Below are positions 1-15,600 of a DNA stretch of 64,000 nucleotides, piece by piece. Made by a program: the position numbers and the translations under genes. Position 1 is the first letter of the stretch. Each line of letters starts with the position of its first letter. The notes below the pieces were generated by a model that was not told where the DNA came from, did no database searches, and saw only the letters and a program-made list of their open reading frames with translations. Source of the stretch: Blepharisma japonicum (lineage: Eukaryota > Ciliophora > Heterotrichea > Heterotrichida > Blepharismidae); assembly GCA_949751835.1 (NCBI GenBank), contig CATKHK010000069.1, positions 62,001 through 126,000 of the forward strand. Direction: 5' to 3'.

Positions 1-3000
1 TTCCTGCAGGTCTTTTTGCATTTTGTATTACATTGATAGCATGTATTATAAGCTGGGCCACCCCAATATTGATTTATTTTACAGTTAGGAATACATATTT
101 GGCTTATTGGACAAACACTACAGGTTTCAGTACACGTGGTAGTCGATAAACTTGATACTGATTTTACAGTGTTAAACATCTGTATGGTATAAATAAAGCC
201 TTGATAGAAATTATAAATAGCTGATGAACTTGCTTGAGCTCCAATAGTCATTGTAGTATGAGGTCCTGCATCACTAAAAGCTCCATATCCAGTCAAACTA
301 GGAGAATAAGATATACCATTTACATAGCACGATAATGTATTATAGCCACTAGAAGCAGCCTCTAATGTAAATACTATATGACTCCATTCGTAATTTTTCA
401 TTGATGCTTCACATATATGAAAAATTGGGGAGACGCCCAAAGTACTCGAAAATATAGGCTTGCTATCCATTATAGATATGGAGTAAAGCGTTGAATAATC
501 ATTAGAAATATTGTGTTTTGATAATATAGCTGAGTATGAATTCTCAATGTTTAGCCATATAGAAATTGTAAAGGTAGGAGCAATTACAAGTCTTGGAGAT
601 GTATAATTTGAATACTCAGGAAGCCTTAAAACTGATGATTGTCCGTTAAATCAAAATCCTCTTAAATAAGCTGGAATAGGGTCATCAGCTTCATAATCAG
701 GATAAAATTGTTTTGTTGATCCAGTTATAACAGGGATAGAGCTTGCTTTATCATAGATGACTCCATTCAAAGTATTTAAATCTAAGTCAAAGATTTTTTC
801 TTGAACTAGCACACATCCACTTGGAGTTGAAGAATAACCTGATGGACAGCCGGACCCACAAATTCCTGAAGCCATATAATAGCCATCAGCACATGTCAAA
901 CAGTCTAAATAATTCGAAGATGTACAGGTCTTGCAGGAAGTATCACAAGCTTCACAATCCTCAGTGCCAGAATTCCAGTAATATCCAGAATTGCATTGAC
1001 AGTTTGTACCTATTAAGCTTGCATTCGTTTTACAAGTAATGCAGGTACTCGTATAATCATTGCATATTTTACATTTGATGTCTTGGCAAAGGTTGCAAGT
1101 GTTATCTTTTCTAACGCAGCCAACAATAGAGCATCCAGACAAGCATGAATCGCAGATATTGCCATTCCAGTATTTGTCTATAAGACAATTATCTAAGCAA
1201 GTATTAGAATTATCAACTGGGCATAATGAGCATCCACTGCAAGAGCTTGAAGTTAAAGAATTAGCTGTAATTGAATTATAGATTTTCAGATCCCATAGAA
1301 ACCCATTAAAATATGACGTTAAAGTAGTAGAATCTAGGTAGCTTGCTCCGATCAATAAAAGAGAAGAACTTTCTAAATCATTTAGTCAGCTTGCATACAA
1401 ATCGCTTGATGTATCAATATTCGCATTTGTAGTAAGCTTAATTATTTGCTGAGGAGTTGCGCTGATGTCGGATACGGCTGAAATAAAATTTCATTGGGAA
1501 AGAGTTGTCTCCAGCGAGGCAAGAGTACTTGTATAAGTGATTGTAGTAGAATCTTGAAGCGTCAGAATAAGTGAAGGGAATTTGCTTACTAATTCAAGAC
1601 TCACATATTTTGTAAATGCTCCACTATTAATTTGTTTACAAAAAATAACCCCTGTCCCATCTATTGGTTTTATCCAAGTAGAAATAATAAATTTAGGAGC
1701 CAATGCAAGCAATGGTGAAACTGTGCCTGTATAAGGAGGTAACTGCATATACGCTGATCCAGAAAAGTAATAGCCTCTATAAATAGCTGCTATTGGATCA
1801 GTTGCATCATAAGTAGGGTAAAATTTACTATCTTTGCCTGTGAGAACTGGAATACTTGAAGCTAAATCGGTAACAACGTCTTTTATTTGATGAGGCATCA
1901 AATTAAAAACTAGGGTGTCTGTATAAACTGGATCAATATCACAATTGCTGCCATTTATAACATATCCTCTTGGACAAAATGAAATACATAAAGACTGAAT
2001 TAGATAATAATCTGGGACACAAGTAAGACAACCAGTATATTCAACAGTAGAGCAAGTAGCACACATAGTATTGCAGAGCTCACAGGACTGAGTACTAGAA
2101 ATTCATAATGCATTATCCAAGCACGTGCAATGATCTACAGGCTTATAAGCATTTGTAATACAGCTGGTGCATTCTCCTGAAAAAGTAGTGCATGAGTAAC
2201 ATTCTTTATCCCTGCAAAGTCCACAAGTTAAATCACTAACACATCCTTGACTGCATCCTGTCAAACAAACAGTGCAGCTATCTGGATATTCATTTACAGC
2301 ACAATTACTTAAGCATTGATTATTAGACGGGCAGGCAGAGCAGCCAGTGCAAGACGTAGAATAATCATCAGACTGATGGCTATAAGAGTTATAAATATTT
2401 ACTCTTGCTAAAAATCCATATAAACCTAAAGTCCCAAAGGTTTCATCATTTCCAATATATAGAGTTCCTATGTTAGTATCTTTAAAGTAAATTAGTGATG
2501 TAGTAGTGATATCAGTAAAGGCAACTGCGTTGATATATAAAGTTAGCTTAGTTTTACCATCTGCTTGGACTTGCCCTGTAAAGCTTAAAAAGTTCCAGCT
2601 ATTTATTATGTTTGTTGTAGCTGTTAAAGTAGCAGATGACGAATCAGAAAAAATTACTGAAAGTATAGGATATCCTGAGGAGTCTATGCTAATTTTGAGG
2701 ATATCACTCGAAGTATATTTAGTTAATAGAATTCCAGCTGAAAGCGGCTTTATCCATAGAGAAATAGTGAAGGATGGTGCTATTACGACAGTAGAAGATA
2801 AATAGTTGCTTTGATAAAAATAATAGCCCCTTTTATAAGATGGTATTGGATCGTTTGAGTCTAAATCCCATTCAGGATAGGAATTTGTGTTCACAGAGCC
2901 TACATCAAAACCAGAAACTGTATCAAGACGCACTTGGTCCGTCAAGTCTAGGCTAATCCCTAAATTTGATGAATAATCACAAGTTTTTCCTGCAGAATAT

Positions 3001-6000
3001 GCATTATAGCCAGATGGGCATTCAGTTAAGCACTGTCCAGTTAGGGCGAAGAAATAATACCCTGAAAAGCATGCTGTGCATTTTATATAAGTTAAGCCTG
3101 TACATTGAGAGCAGCCATTAGAGCATGGGTCACATGAAAGCCCATCTGCAGATGTTGTATATCCAGGATTGCATACACAAGGAGTTCCACTAGCATTAGA
3201 AACACAATGAGTGCATTTTCCTGAGCCAAAATTAGAACAAATAGAACATAATAAATCATCACAAATATTGCATATAGATGCCCTGACACAACCTTTACTA
3301 CACGAACTGCATGCTGTATAAGCTGCCCCATCATAATATTGAGATAAATCACAAGACCATAGACAAGCATATCCAGAACCACAAATAGCATTAATATAGC
3401 TTGAAAAATCATTAATTGGCGTATTTCAGATCTGAAAAGCATTGATAAACCCCACAAACCCTGAAGAGCTGCTTTTTCCAATCATTAAATTCGTTGTAGC
3501 AAGGTCTCTAAAAACATAATTTGAAATAGGTGAGTTTGCTATTGAAGCGCCATTGATATAAATATCTATGCTTGTGGCACTCAAAGTGTATTCAAAAGTG
3601 ACTGATAAATAATTTCAATTATTTAGAGTAGACCCTGAAGACAAGGTTTGAATAGTAGTTGCTTGTGTAGGGTCTTCCATTAAAGCTTTTATAGTACCTG
3701 TAGAATATAAAACAAGCTGCTGGCTTTTCTTTTCAAGTCAGTCTCCATCAGTGATCACGTAAACTCATGCACCAATAGAAAAACTATGTGAAAGTAAAAT
3801 GTTAACTGATGATAATAAGTACATGTTTCCATCAAAATATAAGCCACGATTATAGGCAGGAATCGGATCAATTGATTCAGGACTATTAAAAAATTGAAAA
3901 GACGCTGAGGATGCTCCTGTTGTAAAAATCCCATATGAGCCTTGAAAATCTACATTGAAAGATTGATTAATTACAGTAGTTGATACTGATGAACAAGCAG
4001 CCCCAAATCCAAAAGGACAGCCATTTAAGCAAACCTTTCCAACCAATTGAGAGCTTCCTGAACAAACAGAGCATTCAAAATAAGTAGTTTTTATGCAAGT
4101 TGAACATAAGACATCACAGATTTCACATGTTTGAGACATAGCTACCCAAAAAGTATCAGTATCACAAGTGCAACCTCCAGCTCCATCAGCAACAGCATTT
4201 GTAATACAAGTCGAGCAAGAATTTGTCCCAGAAAACTCAGTGCAGGTGGCGCATTCTTTGGTCTTGCAGAGTCTACAAGTATCAGAATTTCTGCATCCTT
4301 TACTGCAGCTTGCTATACAATTTGTGCAGCCAGAGCCATTATAATATTGAGATAAAGGACAGTTATCTGGGCAGCTTAAATTAGCTGGACACTTTGTGCA
4401 GCTGCCTGAACATCCAACAGTCTGATAATCGTCTAAAGCATGGCCACTTTGGGTATAAATTTTAACAATTCACAGAAATCCAGTAAATGCTAAGCTAGAA
4501 TCCCCAATCTGTAAAATTCCTGATGTACTGTCTAAAAGGTAAAGTGGAGTAGTTGTAGAAGATGAGACTTGATTGGCACCATCAATATAAGATTTTACCG
4601 TTGTTGTCCCATCAGCATTGATTATACAGTCAAATGAGACGAAAAATCAGCTATTAAGCACGTTAGAGGCTCCTGTTACTGAAATTATGGTTGATGAGTC
4701 TGATAGAAGGAGTGAAATATTTGGCTGTCCTGAAGCCATAATATATATAAGTCATTGAGTTGCTGATACAAACTTAGAGATTACCTGGCCAGATGCTGTA
4801 GCTTTTATTCATATAGAAATTGAAAATAAAGGTGCAAGCATAAAATTTGCTTTTAAATAGCTGTTAGAATTAAAATAGTACCCTCTCAAATAAGAAGGAT
4901 AAGGATCATTTGCGTCATAATTCGGATATAAATTAGTATTTGAGACTCCAACAGTTATCCCAGAAATCGCATCTAGCAATATACTATTAGAGAATTCTAA
5001 TGAATAAACTGTAAAAGTGAGATCACAGTTCCTTGTACCTGAATTTAGAGTGTATCCTGATGGACACTCTGGTAAACACTGAATATTAAGAAAATAATAT
5101 CCGCTTAAACAACTTGTACATTGATAGTATCCATCTCCAGTGCAGGTTTGGCAGTTTGTTGGGCACGCAACACATGAAAGTCCATCATTTGAAGTCCTAA
5201 AGCCTTGATCACAAGCACAATTAGTTGGATTTTTTGATGCATTTGACACACACGTATTGCATTTTCCTGAGCCGAAGCCTGTACAGATAGAGCATAATAT
5301 ATCGTCACAGATATTGCAAGTATTAGGTCTAATACATCCTGTACTGCAGGAATTACAAGCAAAGCAAGAAGCACCGTTTTTATAGGTAGAGATGCCACAT
5401 GTCCATAAGCAAGAAGCTCCTAACCCCGATCCACAAAATGTAAAGCTGCTGATGATTGCGGTGAACCCTGTAATCTGAGTGTTTCACAGCTGAAAATAAT
5501 AAATAAACCCTACAAACCCAGAGCTGCTGCCTTTTCCTAGCTGTAGATTCGTTGATGCTTGATCTCTATATATTTTGCCAGAGATAGTAATTGACCCCGC
5601 AGAAACTCCATTTATATAAAGAAGAATAGGTGAAGAATTTGAAGTATAGTATAAAGTAAAAGATACATACGCCCAGCCGGCGAATGAAGAGCTTGGGGAT
5701 AAAGTTTGTGTTGATGTTGCTTGTGTAGTATCTTCCATTATAGCTGTTACTGTACCTGTTGATCCTACGGTTAATCTGGTTTGTTTTTGCAAAAAGTTTC
5801 CATCAGTGATCACATAAATCCATGCTCCCATGGCAAAGCTGTGTGATAGGTAGACAGAAACTGAAGATAATAAATACATATTTCCATCAAAATAAAGTCC
5901 TCTTGCATATGCAGGAACAGGATCTATGGTCTCAGGGGTATTAAAAAATTGATAAAAACTTGGATCTGTTCCTGTAGTAAAAATCCCATAAGAGCCTTGA

Positions 6001-9000
6001 AAATTAGTATCAAATAATTGATCAAGCACTAAAGTTGAAACTGGAGAGCAAGAAGCTCCATAGCCATAAGGACAATCATTTAAACAAATAGTGCCTACTA
6101 TTTGTTTCCCTCCCACACAAGTAGTGCACTCAAAATAAGTGGTTTGCTTGCATGCGGAACAAAGCGCATCACAAAAGTCACAAATGGCTGTGCTAGAAAG
6201 CCAAAAAGCATTTGCCTTGCATTGACACCCTCCAGATCCATCTGATTCTGCATTTGTTGCGCAGCTTGAACAAGACCCAGAAAAAGAAGTGCATTCATAG
6301 CACTGTTTTGTCTTACACAGTCCACAAGTATCTGTATATCTGCATCCTTTCGTGCAAGATCCCTTACAATTAACACAAGATGAACCATCATAATATTGTG
6401 ATAATGGGCAAGAATTAGGACAATTATGATCACTAGGGCAGCTTGCACAAGGAGAAGTACAACTTGATGTTGTATAGTCACTGTACTGCAAACTTCCTAT
6501 ATTAAAAATGTTTAAATCATATAAAAAACCAGCAAAGCCACTGCTAAGTGTAGATTTTGTCCCAATATAAAGAGTGCCTGAGCTGCGATCCTGAAAATAA
6601 GTGATGGTTGAAGATGAGCCTAAATCTGTGGTGAGAGAATTAAAATATGAGTTTATTGTTGTTACATAGCTTGAGTCGATTTTTCCTGTAAATGCAATAA
6701 AGTTTCAATTATTTAACACAGAAGTCGCTAAAGTTACAGAAAAGGATGAAGAATCGCTTAAAGTGAGGGAGAGCTTTGGGTATCCAGATCCACTTAAAAT
6801 TTCTAAGCAAAAAATTTCACTTCCAGAAACTGTTTTCGAGACAATAGTTCCAGCTCCAGATGGGTATATCCATATCGAAATAGTAAAATAAGGCCCAATC
6901 ACAGTATTCGTCGACAAATAATTATTTCCACTAAAATAGTATCCTCTCAGGTATAATGGATATGGATCATTCGAATCATAACTAGGATATGCATTTGCAT
7001 TAGAAGACCCTACTTGGACCCCTGAAATTGAATCAAGCACTAGTTTATCATAAAAAATTATGCTCAGTCCTATAGTTGACGAAAAATCACAATTTTTTGT
7101 GCTAGAGTTTTCTGTGTATCCTGTCGGGCAATTTAAAAGGCATTGAGTGCTGCTATAGAGAAAATTGCTGGAGCTGCAGGACGTACACAAATAATAAGCT
7201 GAGCCCGTGCAAGAAACACATCCAGTGTAGCAAGCCGAACAAAGGGCTTGATTTATAGGCTGATAAAATCCAGAATTGCATGAGCATGGAGTCCCAGAAG
7301 CATTATCAATACACAATGTGCAGGCTCCTGATGAAAATGATGAACATTGTTTACATAAGAAATCATCACAGATATAACAAGAAGTTCCTCTAGTACAACC
7401 CATTGTGCATGTTCCTATGCATGGCTGGCATGCACTTCCATCATAATAATGAGAGTAATCGCAAGACCATAAAGTTGCCACTATACCTCCTGAAAAGCCA
7501 AAGAGATTATAAGGGGTAGAAAAGTCTGTAATAGTGGTTCCTCAGAGCTGAAAATAGCTAATAAAACCATTGAAATTTGGAGAACCTTTGCCTATATATA
7601 AATTTCCACCGCTTGCTAGCCTAAATACATAATCTAAAGCGGTAACTGCTGTCCCAGCTACTGTATTTAGAAATGGAGTCAATGTTGTCGTCTTACTAGC
7701 AAATCCTACTGAATAAGAAACATAGCTCCATGCATTCAAATTTATAGTCTGTGACGTCGAGTAGCTTGCATAAGTCCCATCCCATTTTTGTAAGTCAAAA
7801 TTAATAGTCCCGCTTGAGCTTATGGTAAGCTTATTAGTGCTATGACTAATAATAGTCCCTGAAATAGCAAAAACCCACATCCCTATACTTCAAGTATTAG
7901 ATAAATTTTGAGTCACAGTCAAATATTGATTTAAATTAAAATATAGGCCTCGCTTTTTTGCTGGCAATGGATCAGACCCTTCAGGAGAATTCCAATAATT
8001 GTAGCTACTTGAACTTGTCCCTGTGATAAATACTGAAGTATAAATTCCAGCAAAAGTCCCTGTAAAATCTCCAGTTGTTGTAGCAAAACAAGAATTTCCT
8101 CCACAATTTCATCACCCAACTGGATACCCATATAAACAAACCCCTGCATTATTAGGGATTGAAGTACTGCATGCTGTATTCGACCATGTCTGAGTACAAG
8201 TTGTGCCTAAAATATCACAACACCCTGGAGTGATTCCTGTAAAGCACGCAGTACACAGAGGAAGCGTATACCCTTTGCAAGCACTGCAGTCTGATGTATT
8301 GCAAATCCTACAGTCTGTGCTTCTAATGCATCAAGGCCAGGTAGGGCAGCTTCCATCGCAGTTCTGACAGGCAGATTCATCTCAAAACTGGTTATTAATA
8401 CACTCAATCTGGCATCCATTATTACTTCCATAATTTGTATCAGTATCAGCTCTAGCTTGTAGCCAATAAATAAACCCTCTAAATGAGTTTCCTCCACTAG
8501 TATTCCCAATCGTCCACGTATAAGTTCCACTAGGGAAGCTAGCTTCTGTAGAAGATAAAGTTGTTGAACCAACTGATGAACCGCTGATATAAAAAATAAT
8601 ACTTGCTGAGTTACAAGAAGTTTGCTGGAGAAGAAAAGAAGCATAATGCCAAGATGATGAATAAGAAGAGCCAGAGCCAGTGACTATATTGGTATTTCAA
8701 CTGGAATCATAAATTTGTGCAGTAAATTTATAGACTCCAGAGGAATCCGCCCATATTCGGAGATATTGGGTTGAGCTTAAAATAACATTTAAAATTTCCC
8801 CACTAGCCAGTGGCTTAATTCATAAATTTAAGATAAAATAAATACCTGGGGTGTAGTTTTGATTACTAGTAATTCCTGAAGTTGTCGCAAAATAAAACCC
8901 ACGGTCAAAGGTCGGAAGTGGAGAATTTTGGGTAACTGAATTATAAGAAATAGAGCCTGGATTATTTCAATTATCGGCAGAGTTGCTAGTGCTCGTGATG

Positions 9001-9275
9001 TAAGTTGCAGTTAAGTCTTTGATATTGGAAAATTCCAATGTAAATAAAACAGAGGCTGTCGTACTGGGCTTGTTACATCAATCAGTGCAAGCTAAGGGAC
9101 AATATTTTTGAATGTAAGTAAAAAGAGATGGGCATGAATCCGCACAAACCTTGCTATCAACATAATATTGCTTAGAGCCGATGCATCAATATTTTGAAAA
9201 GGCTGATGCGAGATTGTTTGGGCATGAAGAATAGGCTAGCACAATTTGACTGATAAAAATTAGAACTTTGTTCAT
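1..9275 (-). CDS. Gene A: giant nine-module LamG/Cys-rich surface protein (C-terminus beyond window)
   Basis: The ATG at 9275 opens a signal peptide (MNKVLIFISQIVLAYSSCP). The frame then runs uninterrupted to the left edge (about 3091 codons) if TGA is read as Trp. Nine LamG/ConA-like domains recur about every 345 residues, with their RGYYF/RGLYF motifs near residues 125, 440, 775, 1120, 1465, 1810, 2150, 2505 and 2873. They are separated by Cys-rich linkers of furin/GF-receptor type (repeated CxxC, C-x3-C-P-x-G). By comparison with genes B-G, about 600 residues are missing off the left edge: the rest of the last Cys-rich linker, an Ig-like domain and the membrane tail. LamG domains usually bind glycans or proteins, so an extracellular recognition or adhesion role is inferred. 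It is the only paralog here with all nine module types in order, so it defines the module numbering. The ligand is unknown. Confidence 0.88.
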
Positions 9276-9627
9276 TTTATTAGAGTCGGTGAAAAATTGT
9301 TTTAAGGTAATGAAATATTTTAAGCTAAAAGAATTTCTTGTTATTAATAGGGTAAAGGCAATTAACTATTAATTTCAAAAATTTTATAGTTGTTTTGAAA
9401 CTTAAATTCAAATTAAAGGAAATTAAGAATTTTGATAATGGAAATTTTTATTTATGGCTAAACAATTGAAAATAGCTCTTAGCAATTGAGTTTAATTGAC
9501 AATTAAATATTTTTATCAATATTAAAACATAAGTTCCTAAGTAAAATAATACAGTCTGTAAAAAATTAAATTCATTAAAGCTTCAAATTATCAGCAATGT
9601 TTTGTAAATTAATTTATTTATTTTTAA
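9276..9627. other. Intergenic spacer between gene A start and gene B stop
   Basis: This is very AT-rich DNA with no usable frame. It must hold the 3' end signals of gene B and the promoter of gene A. I recognise no specific motif and no relic of the flanking genes. Confidence 0.5.
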
Positions 9628-12600
9628 CTATATAATTATGCTCGAATATATTTGATTTTTTTTTACAATTCCTTCCTTTGTTAGCTTGTATTTGATTATT
9701 TTATATAGTGTCCTTGAAAAAATGCCTATTGAAGCCAATGACTGAATTCCCATAATTGTTATCACAATTGCTATGATCCCATCCTCAATAGCCAAAACGA
9801 TTTCTTGATCGATATCAAATAAATAAACTGAAGTCGCACACATAATTAAAAAAATAGATACTTCTGTCAAAAGATTGCTTATTTGTAAAATTGCATCTTT
9901 AAATGGCCAGAAAAGAATTAAATGAATAATAGTCATTGCTGAAAGAACAATATTAATCGTTACTTCTGTTTGGGGATAATCTCTTAAAAAGACCAAATTT
10001 ATGATATAGATAAATCTCCTTATAAAAAACACAAAATAGTATTGCGTTGCTAGTAATCCTCGATCAGTTCGAAATTCATAAAAAAACGAGCTAAATAGCT
10101 GATTAAAGGTCTTCTCTCTTGATTGGATCTTTCATTTATTTTTAAAAGAAAACAAAAAATATACTGGTGGAGTAATAGCATGCAAAATATAAATAGTTGA
10201 ACATATAATAAGATTTGCTATTTGAGTGGTATTATTAAATCCAAAAGTCATAAGCCCAATACTTGCAGCTGCTCCAAGTTCTAGATAACACTGTATCCAA
10301 AATCTTAAATAAAAGGCAAAATGATAGGCCTTCACAGTTTTCATAAATTTCTTCCCTAATCATCTGAATGAGCATCGAGAAAAGAAAAATACAATTGGAA
10401 AAACTAATAGAGAAGCCAAAATCAATGCAAAATCATTTCCTGCGTTTAATAGGATTAAATCAGTGTCAAACCCAAAATCTTTTGCTTGAGAATAAGGAGT
10501 TTTTCCTTCATTTTTGTCTATGATATATTTAAAAGCATTTGGAATTAAATTAAATGAGTTCAAGCTATTCAAAAAAGCACTCATTTTGCTGGATAAAGGG
10601 ATTCTTGATAATGTCAAGTAGCTGAGAATCTGTAAACTATTCATCATACTCCATAGAGAACTTGGATTAGGATTTATAACTGATAAAGCAGCTGCTCCAG
10701 TAATAGCTGCTTGGGCCCCAGCACTTGCTTGAGATGTAGCTGCTGTTATATCAGGCGAATATGGCGCAGGATCATAAGAATTTAAGGATTCCGATATTTC
10801 TGATGAATTTAAAACTCCGTTTGAAACAGATCTCACTTCAGCTAAGTTTAAAAACTCAAGCTTAACTAATGTGCCTTCAGGTATTTCTTCTGAAATTTTT
10901 AAAGAAATATAATAACAAGTGCTGTTTATCTGTTCAATGTTATATGAAATTTCACCTAAATTTTCAATTGCTATTGTAAAATCTTCTACTGTAAGACCCT
11001 CAGCAAGACTGTCTGAAAAAGTAAGAATGAGAGAATTATCTGATAAAACTGAGAGTTCTGCTGAAAAAGGAACTAAAGTACAAAAATTTGTTCCGTTATA
11101 GCCTAAATTACAATAGCATAGATTATTAATAAGTATCGCATTTTCTACACAAGCAGTGCATTCTGTAAGAGATTCACAATTAGTGCAGTAATCTGGGCAT
11201 GAATAAAATTTGCCATCAGTGCCTCTAAAACCACCAGCCTCAAGAGGAATGCAAGTACTGTTGTTAGAAGTGTCTAAAACATAATTGACGTCACAAATAC
11301 ATGAATCAGGATTTATTGCATTCTCTTTGCAAGCTGAGCATCCAGAATCAGAATAATCAGTGCAGGTGTCGCATAATAAATTACTGCAAAGTGAGCATGT
11401 AGATCGTCAGTCTCTGCAGGTTTTCTTGCATTTGATATTGCAATTATAACATTTATTGTCGCCTGGCCCACTCCAATATTGATTTATTTTGCAGTTGGGA
11501 ATACAGATTTGGCTTATTGGGCAAACACTGCAAGACTTGGTGCAAGATGTTGTCGATAGACTTGATATTGATTTTACTGTATTAAATATCTGAATTGTAT
11601 AAATAAAACCTTGATAAAAATTATAAATTGCTGATGAACTTATTTGAGCTCCTATAGTCATTGCAGTATTAAAACCAAAATCAAGAAAAGCTCCATATCC
11701 TGCCATGATTGATGAATCAGAAAACCCATTTATATAGCAGGATAACTTATTATAGCCATTTTGAGAACTTTCTAAAGTAAATGCAATGTGACTCCATTCA
11801 TAATGATATAGTGATGCTTGACATGTATAAAATATTTGGGATGAGTTTATTAAAAGAAAAATTGTTGGTTTACCACTTATTAAAGAGATAGAGTAAAGTG
11901 TTGAATAAGCATCGAAAGTGTTATATTTAGATAACAGAGCCGAAAATGATGTTTCAATGTTTAGTCATATAGAAATAGTAAAATTTTGAGCCAGTACGAG
12001 TTTAGGAGATGTATAATTTGAATATTCAGGGAGTCTTAAAACTGAGGACTCACCATTAAACCAAAACCCTCTGAGATATGCAGGGATCGGATCGTCATCT
12101 TCATAGTCTGGATAAAATTGACTAGTTGAGCCAGTAACAACAGGTATTGAGCTTGCTTTATCATAAATTATTCCATTTAAAGTATTTAAATCCAAGTCAA
12201 AAATTTGTTCTTGAACTAATATGCATCCACTTGCAGATTTAGAATACCCTGTAGGGCAGTTACTTAAACAATTCCCAGAAACCATATAATAGTAATCATT
12301 GCATACCAAACAATCCAAATGACTAGGAGATGTGCAGGTTTTGCAAGAATTATCACATTTTGTACAAATATTTGCCCCTGGACTTATAAAATACCCTGAT
12401 GGGCACTCAGCTAAACATTCGCCAGTAACTGCATAGAAATAATATCCCGAAAAGCATGCTTTACATTCCTGAGAAGTTAAGCCTGTGCATTGAGAGCAGC
12501 CTGTATAGCATGCCACACATGAAAATCCATCAGAAGAAGTCCCATAGCCAGTATTACAGATACATGAATTTGGGGCTCCACTGGCATTAGTAACGCATTG

Positions 12601-15600
12601 AGTGCATTTTCCTGATCCAAAGCCACTGCAGACAGAGCATAATAAATCATCACAAATATTACATGTAGATGCTCTGACGCATCCTGTATTACAGGAATTG
12701 CAGGCTGTACAAGAATTCTCATCATAATAATGAAACAAGTCACAAGACCATAAACAAGAATGACCTTTTCCTGTGCCACATATGATATCATTAATAAAGC
12801 TTGAAAAATCACTGATAGGCGCATTTCATAGCTGAAAAGTATTAATAAACCCAACAAAACCAGAAGAGCTGCTCTTGCCTATCATTAAGCTTGTAGTCGT
12901 GAGATCTCTGAATACATAATTTGAAATAGGTGAACTTACAATTAAAGCGCCGTTTAAATATATCCTAATGTTTGTGACACCAGAAGTATATTCAAAAGTG
13001 ACTGATAAATAATTTCAAATATTGAGTGTCGTTCCTGAGGAAAAAGTTTGAGTAGCCATTGCTTGTGTAGGGTCTTCCATTTTGACATTTATATCTCCTT
13101 TCGAGGAAAAACAAAATTGCTGATTTTGCTTTTCCAGTCAGTCTCCATTAGTAATTACATAAAGTCAAGCTCCAATAGAAAAACTATGTGAAAGCAAAAT
13201 ATTTGTATTTGATAATAAGTATTTATTCCCATCAAAATATAAACCTCGTTTATACGCAGGAATCGGATCGATTGACTCAGGATTATTAAAAAACTGAAAA
13301 GATGATGAGGCTGATCCTGTTGTAAAAATCCCATATAAACCATAGAAATCAGCATTGAAAGATTCATGTATCACAGGAGCTGTCACGAATGAACAAGAAG
13401 GCCCAAATCCATAAGGGCAGCCACTAAGGCAAACTGAATCAACTAATTGATAGCTTTCTAAGCAAATTGAGCATTCAAAATAAGTAGTTTTTATGCAAGC
13501 TGAGCACAAAACATCACAGATTTCACATGTTTGAGACGTAGCTACCCAAAAAGCATTAGTATCACAAGTGCAGCCTCCATTCCCATCATCAATAGCATTT
13601 GTAATACAAGTTAAGCATGAATTTGTCCCAGTAAACTCTGTGCAGGTTTCACATTCTTTGGTCTTGCAGAGTCTACAAGTATCAGAATTCCTGCATCCTT
13701 TACTACAAGTTGCCATACAATCTGTGCAGCCAGAGCCATTATAGTATTGAGATAAAGGGCAGTTATCTTGACAACTTATACCAGCTGGACACTTATTGCA
13801 GCTGCCTGAGCATCCAGAAGTTTGCAAGTCATCGAAAGCATGACCTCTTTGGCTATAAATTTTAATATTTCATAGAAACCCAGTAAATCCTAAACTAGAA
13901 TCTCCAACTTGAAACAATCCTGATTGACTGTCTTTATAGTAATTTGAAGTAGCTGTAGTAGAGGAGACCTGATTGGCTCCATCAATATAAGATTTTATTG
14001 TTGTTGTTCCATCAACATTAATTATACAGTCAAACGAAACAAAAAATCAGCCATTGAATACGCTAGAGCTTCCTGTGACTGAAATAATCGTCGATGAGTC
14101 TGATAGAAGTAGAGAAATATTTGGCTGTCCTGAAGCCAAAACTTGTATGAGTCATTGGGTTGCTGTAATGAACTTAAGCATGACAATGCCAGCTGATGTA
14201 GGTTTTAATCAGATAGAAATTGAAAATGAAGGAGCAAACATAAAATTTGTATGCAAATGGCTATTAGAATTGAAATAGTAGCCTCTCAAATAAGAAGGAT
14301 AAGGATCGCTGGCATCATAAATTGGATATGAGTTTGCATTTGAAGATCCCATTATTATTCCAGAAAAGGTGCCTAGCAGTATCTTATTAGAAAAATAAAT
14401 TGAATAAGTTGTAGATGAAAGGTCACACTCAAGTGTTCCTGAATTTAGTGTGTACCCTCATGGACATTCAGATAAACATTGAATATTTAGAAAATAATAA
14501 CCATTTTGGCAGCTTGTACATTGATAGTATCCAGCCCCAGTGCAAGTTTGGCATCCTGTATAGCATGGGACGCATGAAAGCCCATCAGAAGACACCCCAA
14601 ATCCAGTGTTACAAGCACATAGTCCTGGAGCTCCACTCGCGTTATCTACACATTGACTGCATTTACCTGAGTCAAATCCTGTACAAATAGAGCATAATAA
14701 ATCATTACAAATATTGCAGTTATTTGCCCTTACACATCCCAAATTACATGAATTACAAGATGCATAGTTCGCGCCATCATAGTAATGGGATAGATCACAG
14801 GACCATAAACAAGCAGATCCTGATCCACAAATTGCATCGATATAGCTTGAAAAATCAGTTATTGGCACATTTCACATCTGAAAAGTCCTGATGAATCCTA
14901 CAAAACCAGATGTGGAGCTCTTCCCGATTATTAAAGAGCTGGTAGAGATATCTCTGTAAAGCCTATTTGAAATGAGGAGGGATGAGATCGGAGCTCCATT
15001 CATATAGACAGTTAAAGTAGAATCCCCAAGATAATAGATAGACGTCACTGATAAGTATTTTCAGCTATTGATTGGACTGGCTAATGATAATGTTGAAGAT
15101 AATAATGCTTGATTAGAACTTTCCATACTTATAATAAAACTCCCCGTTGAAGAATAATTGAGTCTGTCAGGTAATTTTTGTAACCAATCACCATTATTTA
15201 ATACATAAATTCAAGCTCCAAAAGAAAAACTGTGAGACAGCTGAGGAGTTATTGATGGTGCCAAATACATATTTCCATCAAAAAACAAACCTCGTTTATA
15301 TGCAGGAACCGGATCAATTGCCTCAGGAGTATCAAAAAATTGAAAACATGTTGGATCTGTCCCTGTAGTAAAAATTCCATATGATCCTTGGAAATTTCCA
15401 TCGAAAGAAAGATCAATAACAGGAGTAGACACTGGTGAGCAAGGAGAAGTCCCAAATCCATAAGGGCAACCATCAAAACATACATTCCCAATCAAATTGT
15501 AGCTTCCTGAGCATATAGAGCATTCAAAATAAGCTGTTTTCAAGCAAGTTGAGCAGAATATATCACATATTTCACAAGATTGTGATGAAGAAACCCAGAA

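Noticed and set aside
821-1281. Plus-strand open frames opposite the surface-protein genes (here and at about 2506-2805, 14054-14690, 22413-22743, 34356-34646, 48486-48758, 56537-56859)
   Set aside because: They are antisense shadows of the Cys-rich and LamG coding sequence. They recur at the same place in paralogs because the sense strand is conserved, and have no recognisable product.
9628-10440. Assigning the membrane tail to the TRP or polycystin channel family
   Set aside because: The helix layout and the FYLRFWIQCYLE segment vaguely recall fungal/ciliate TRP-like proteins, but I cannot see a diagnostic pore motif, so no channel function is claimed.
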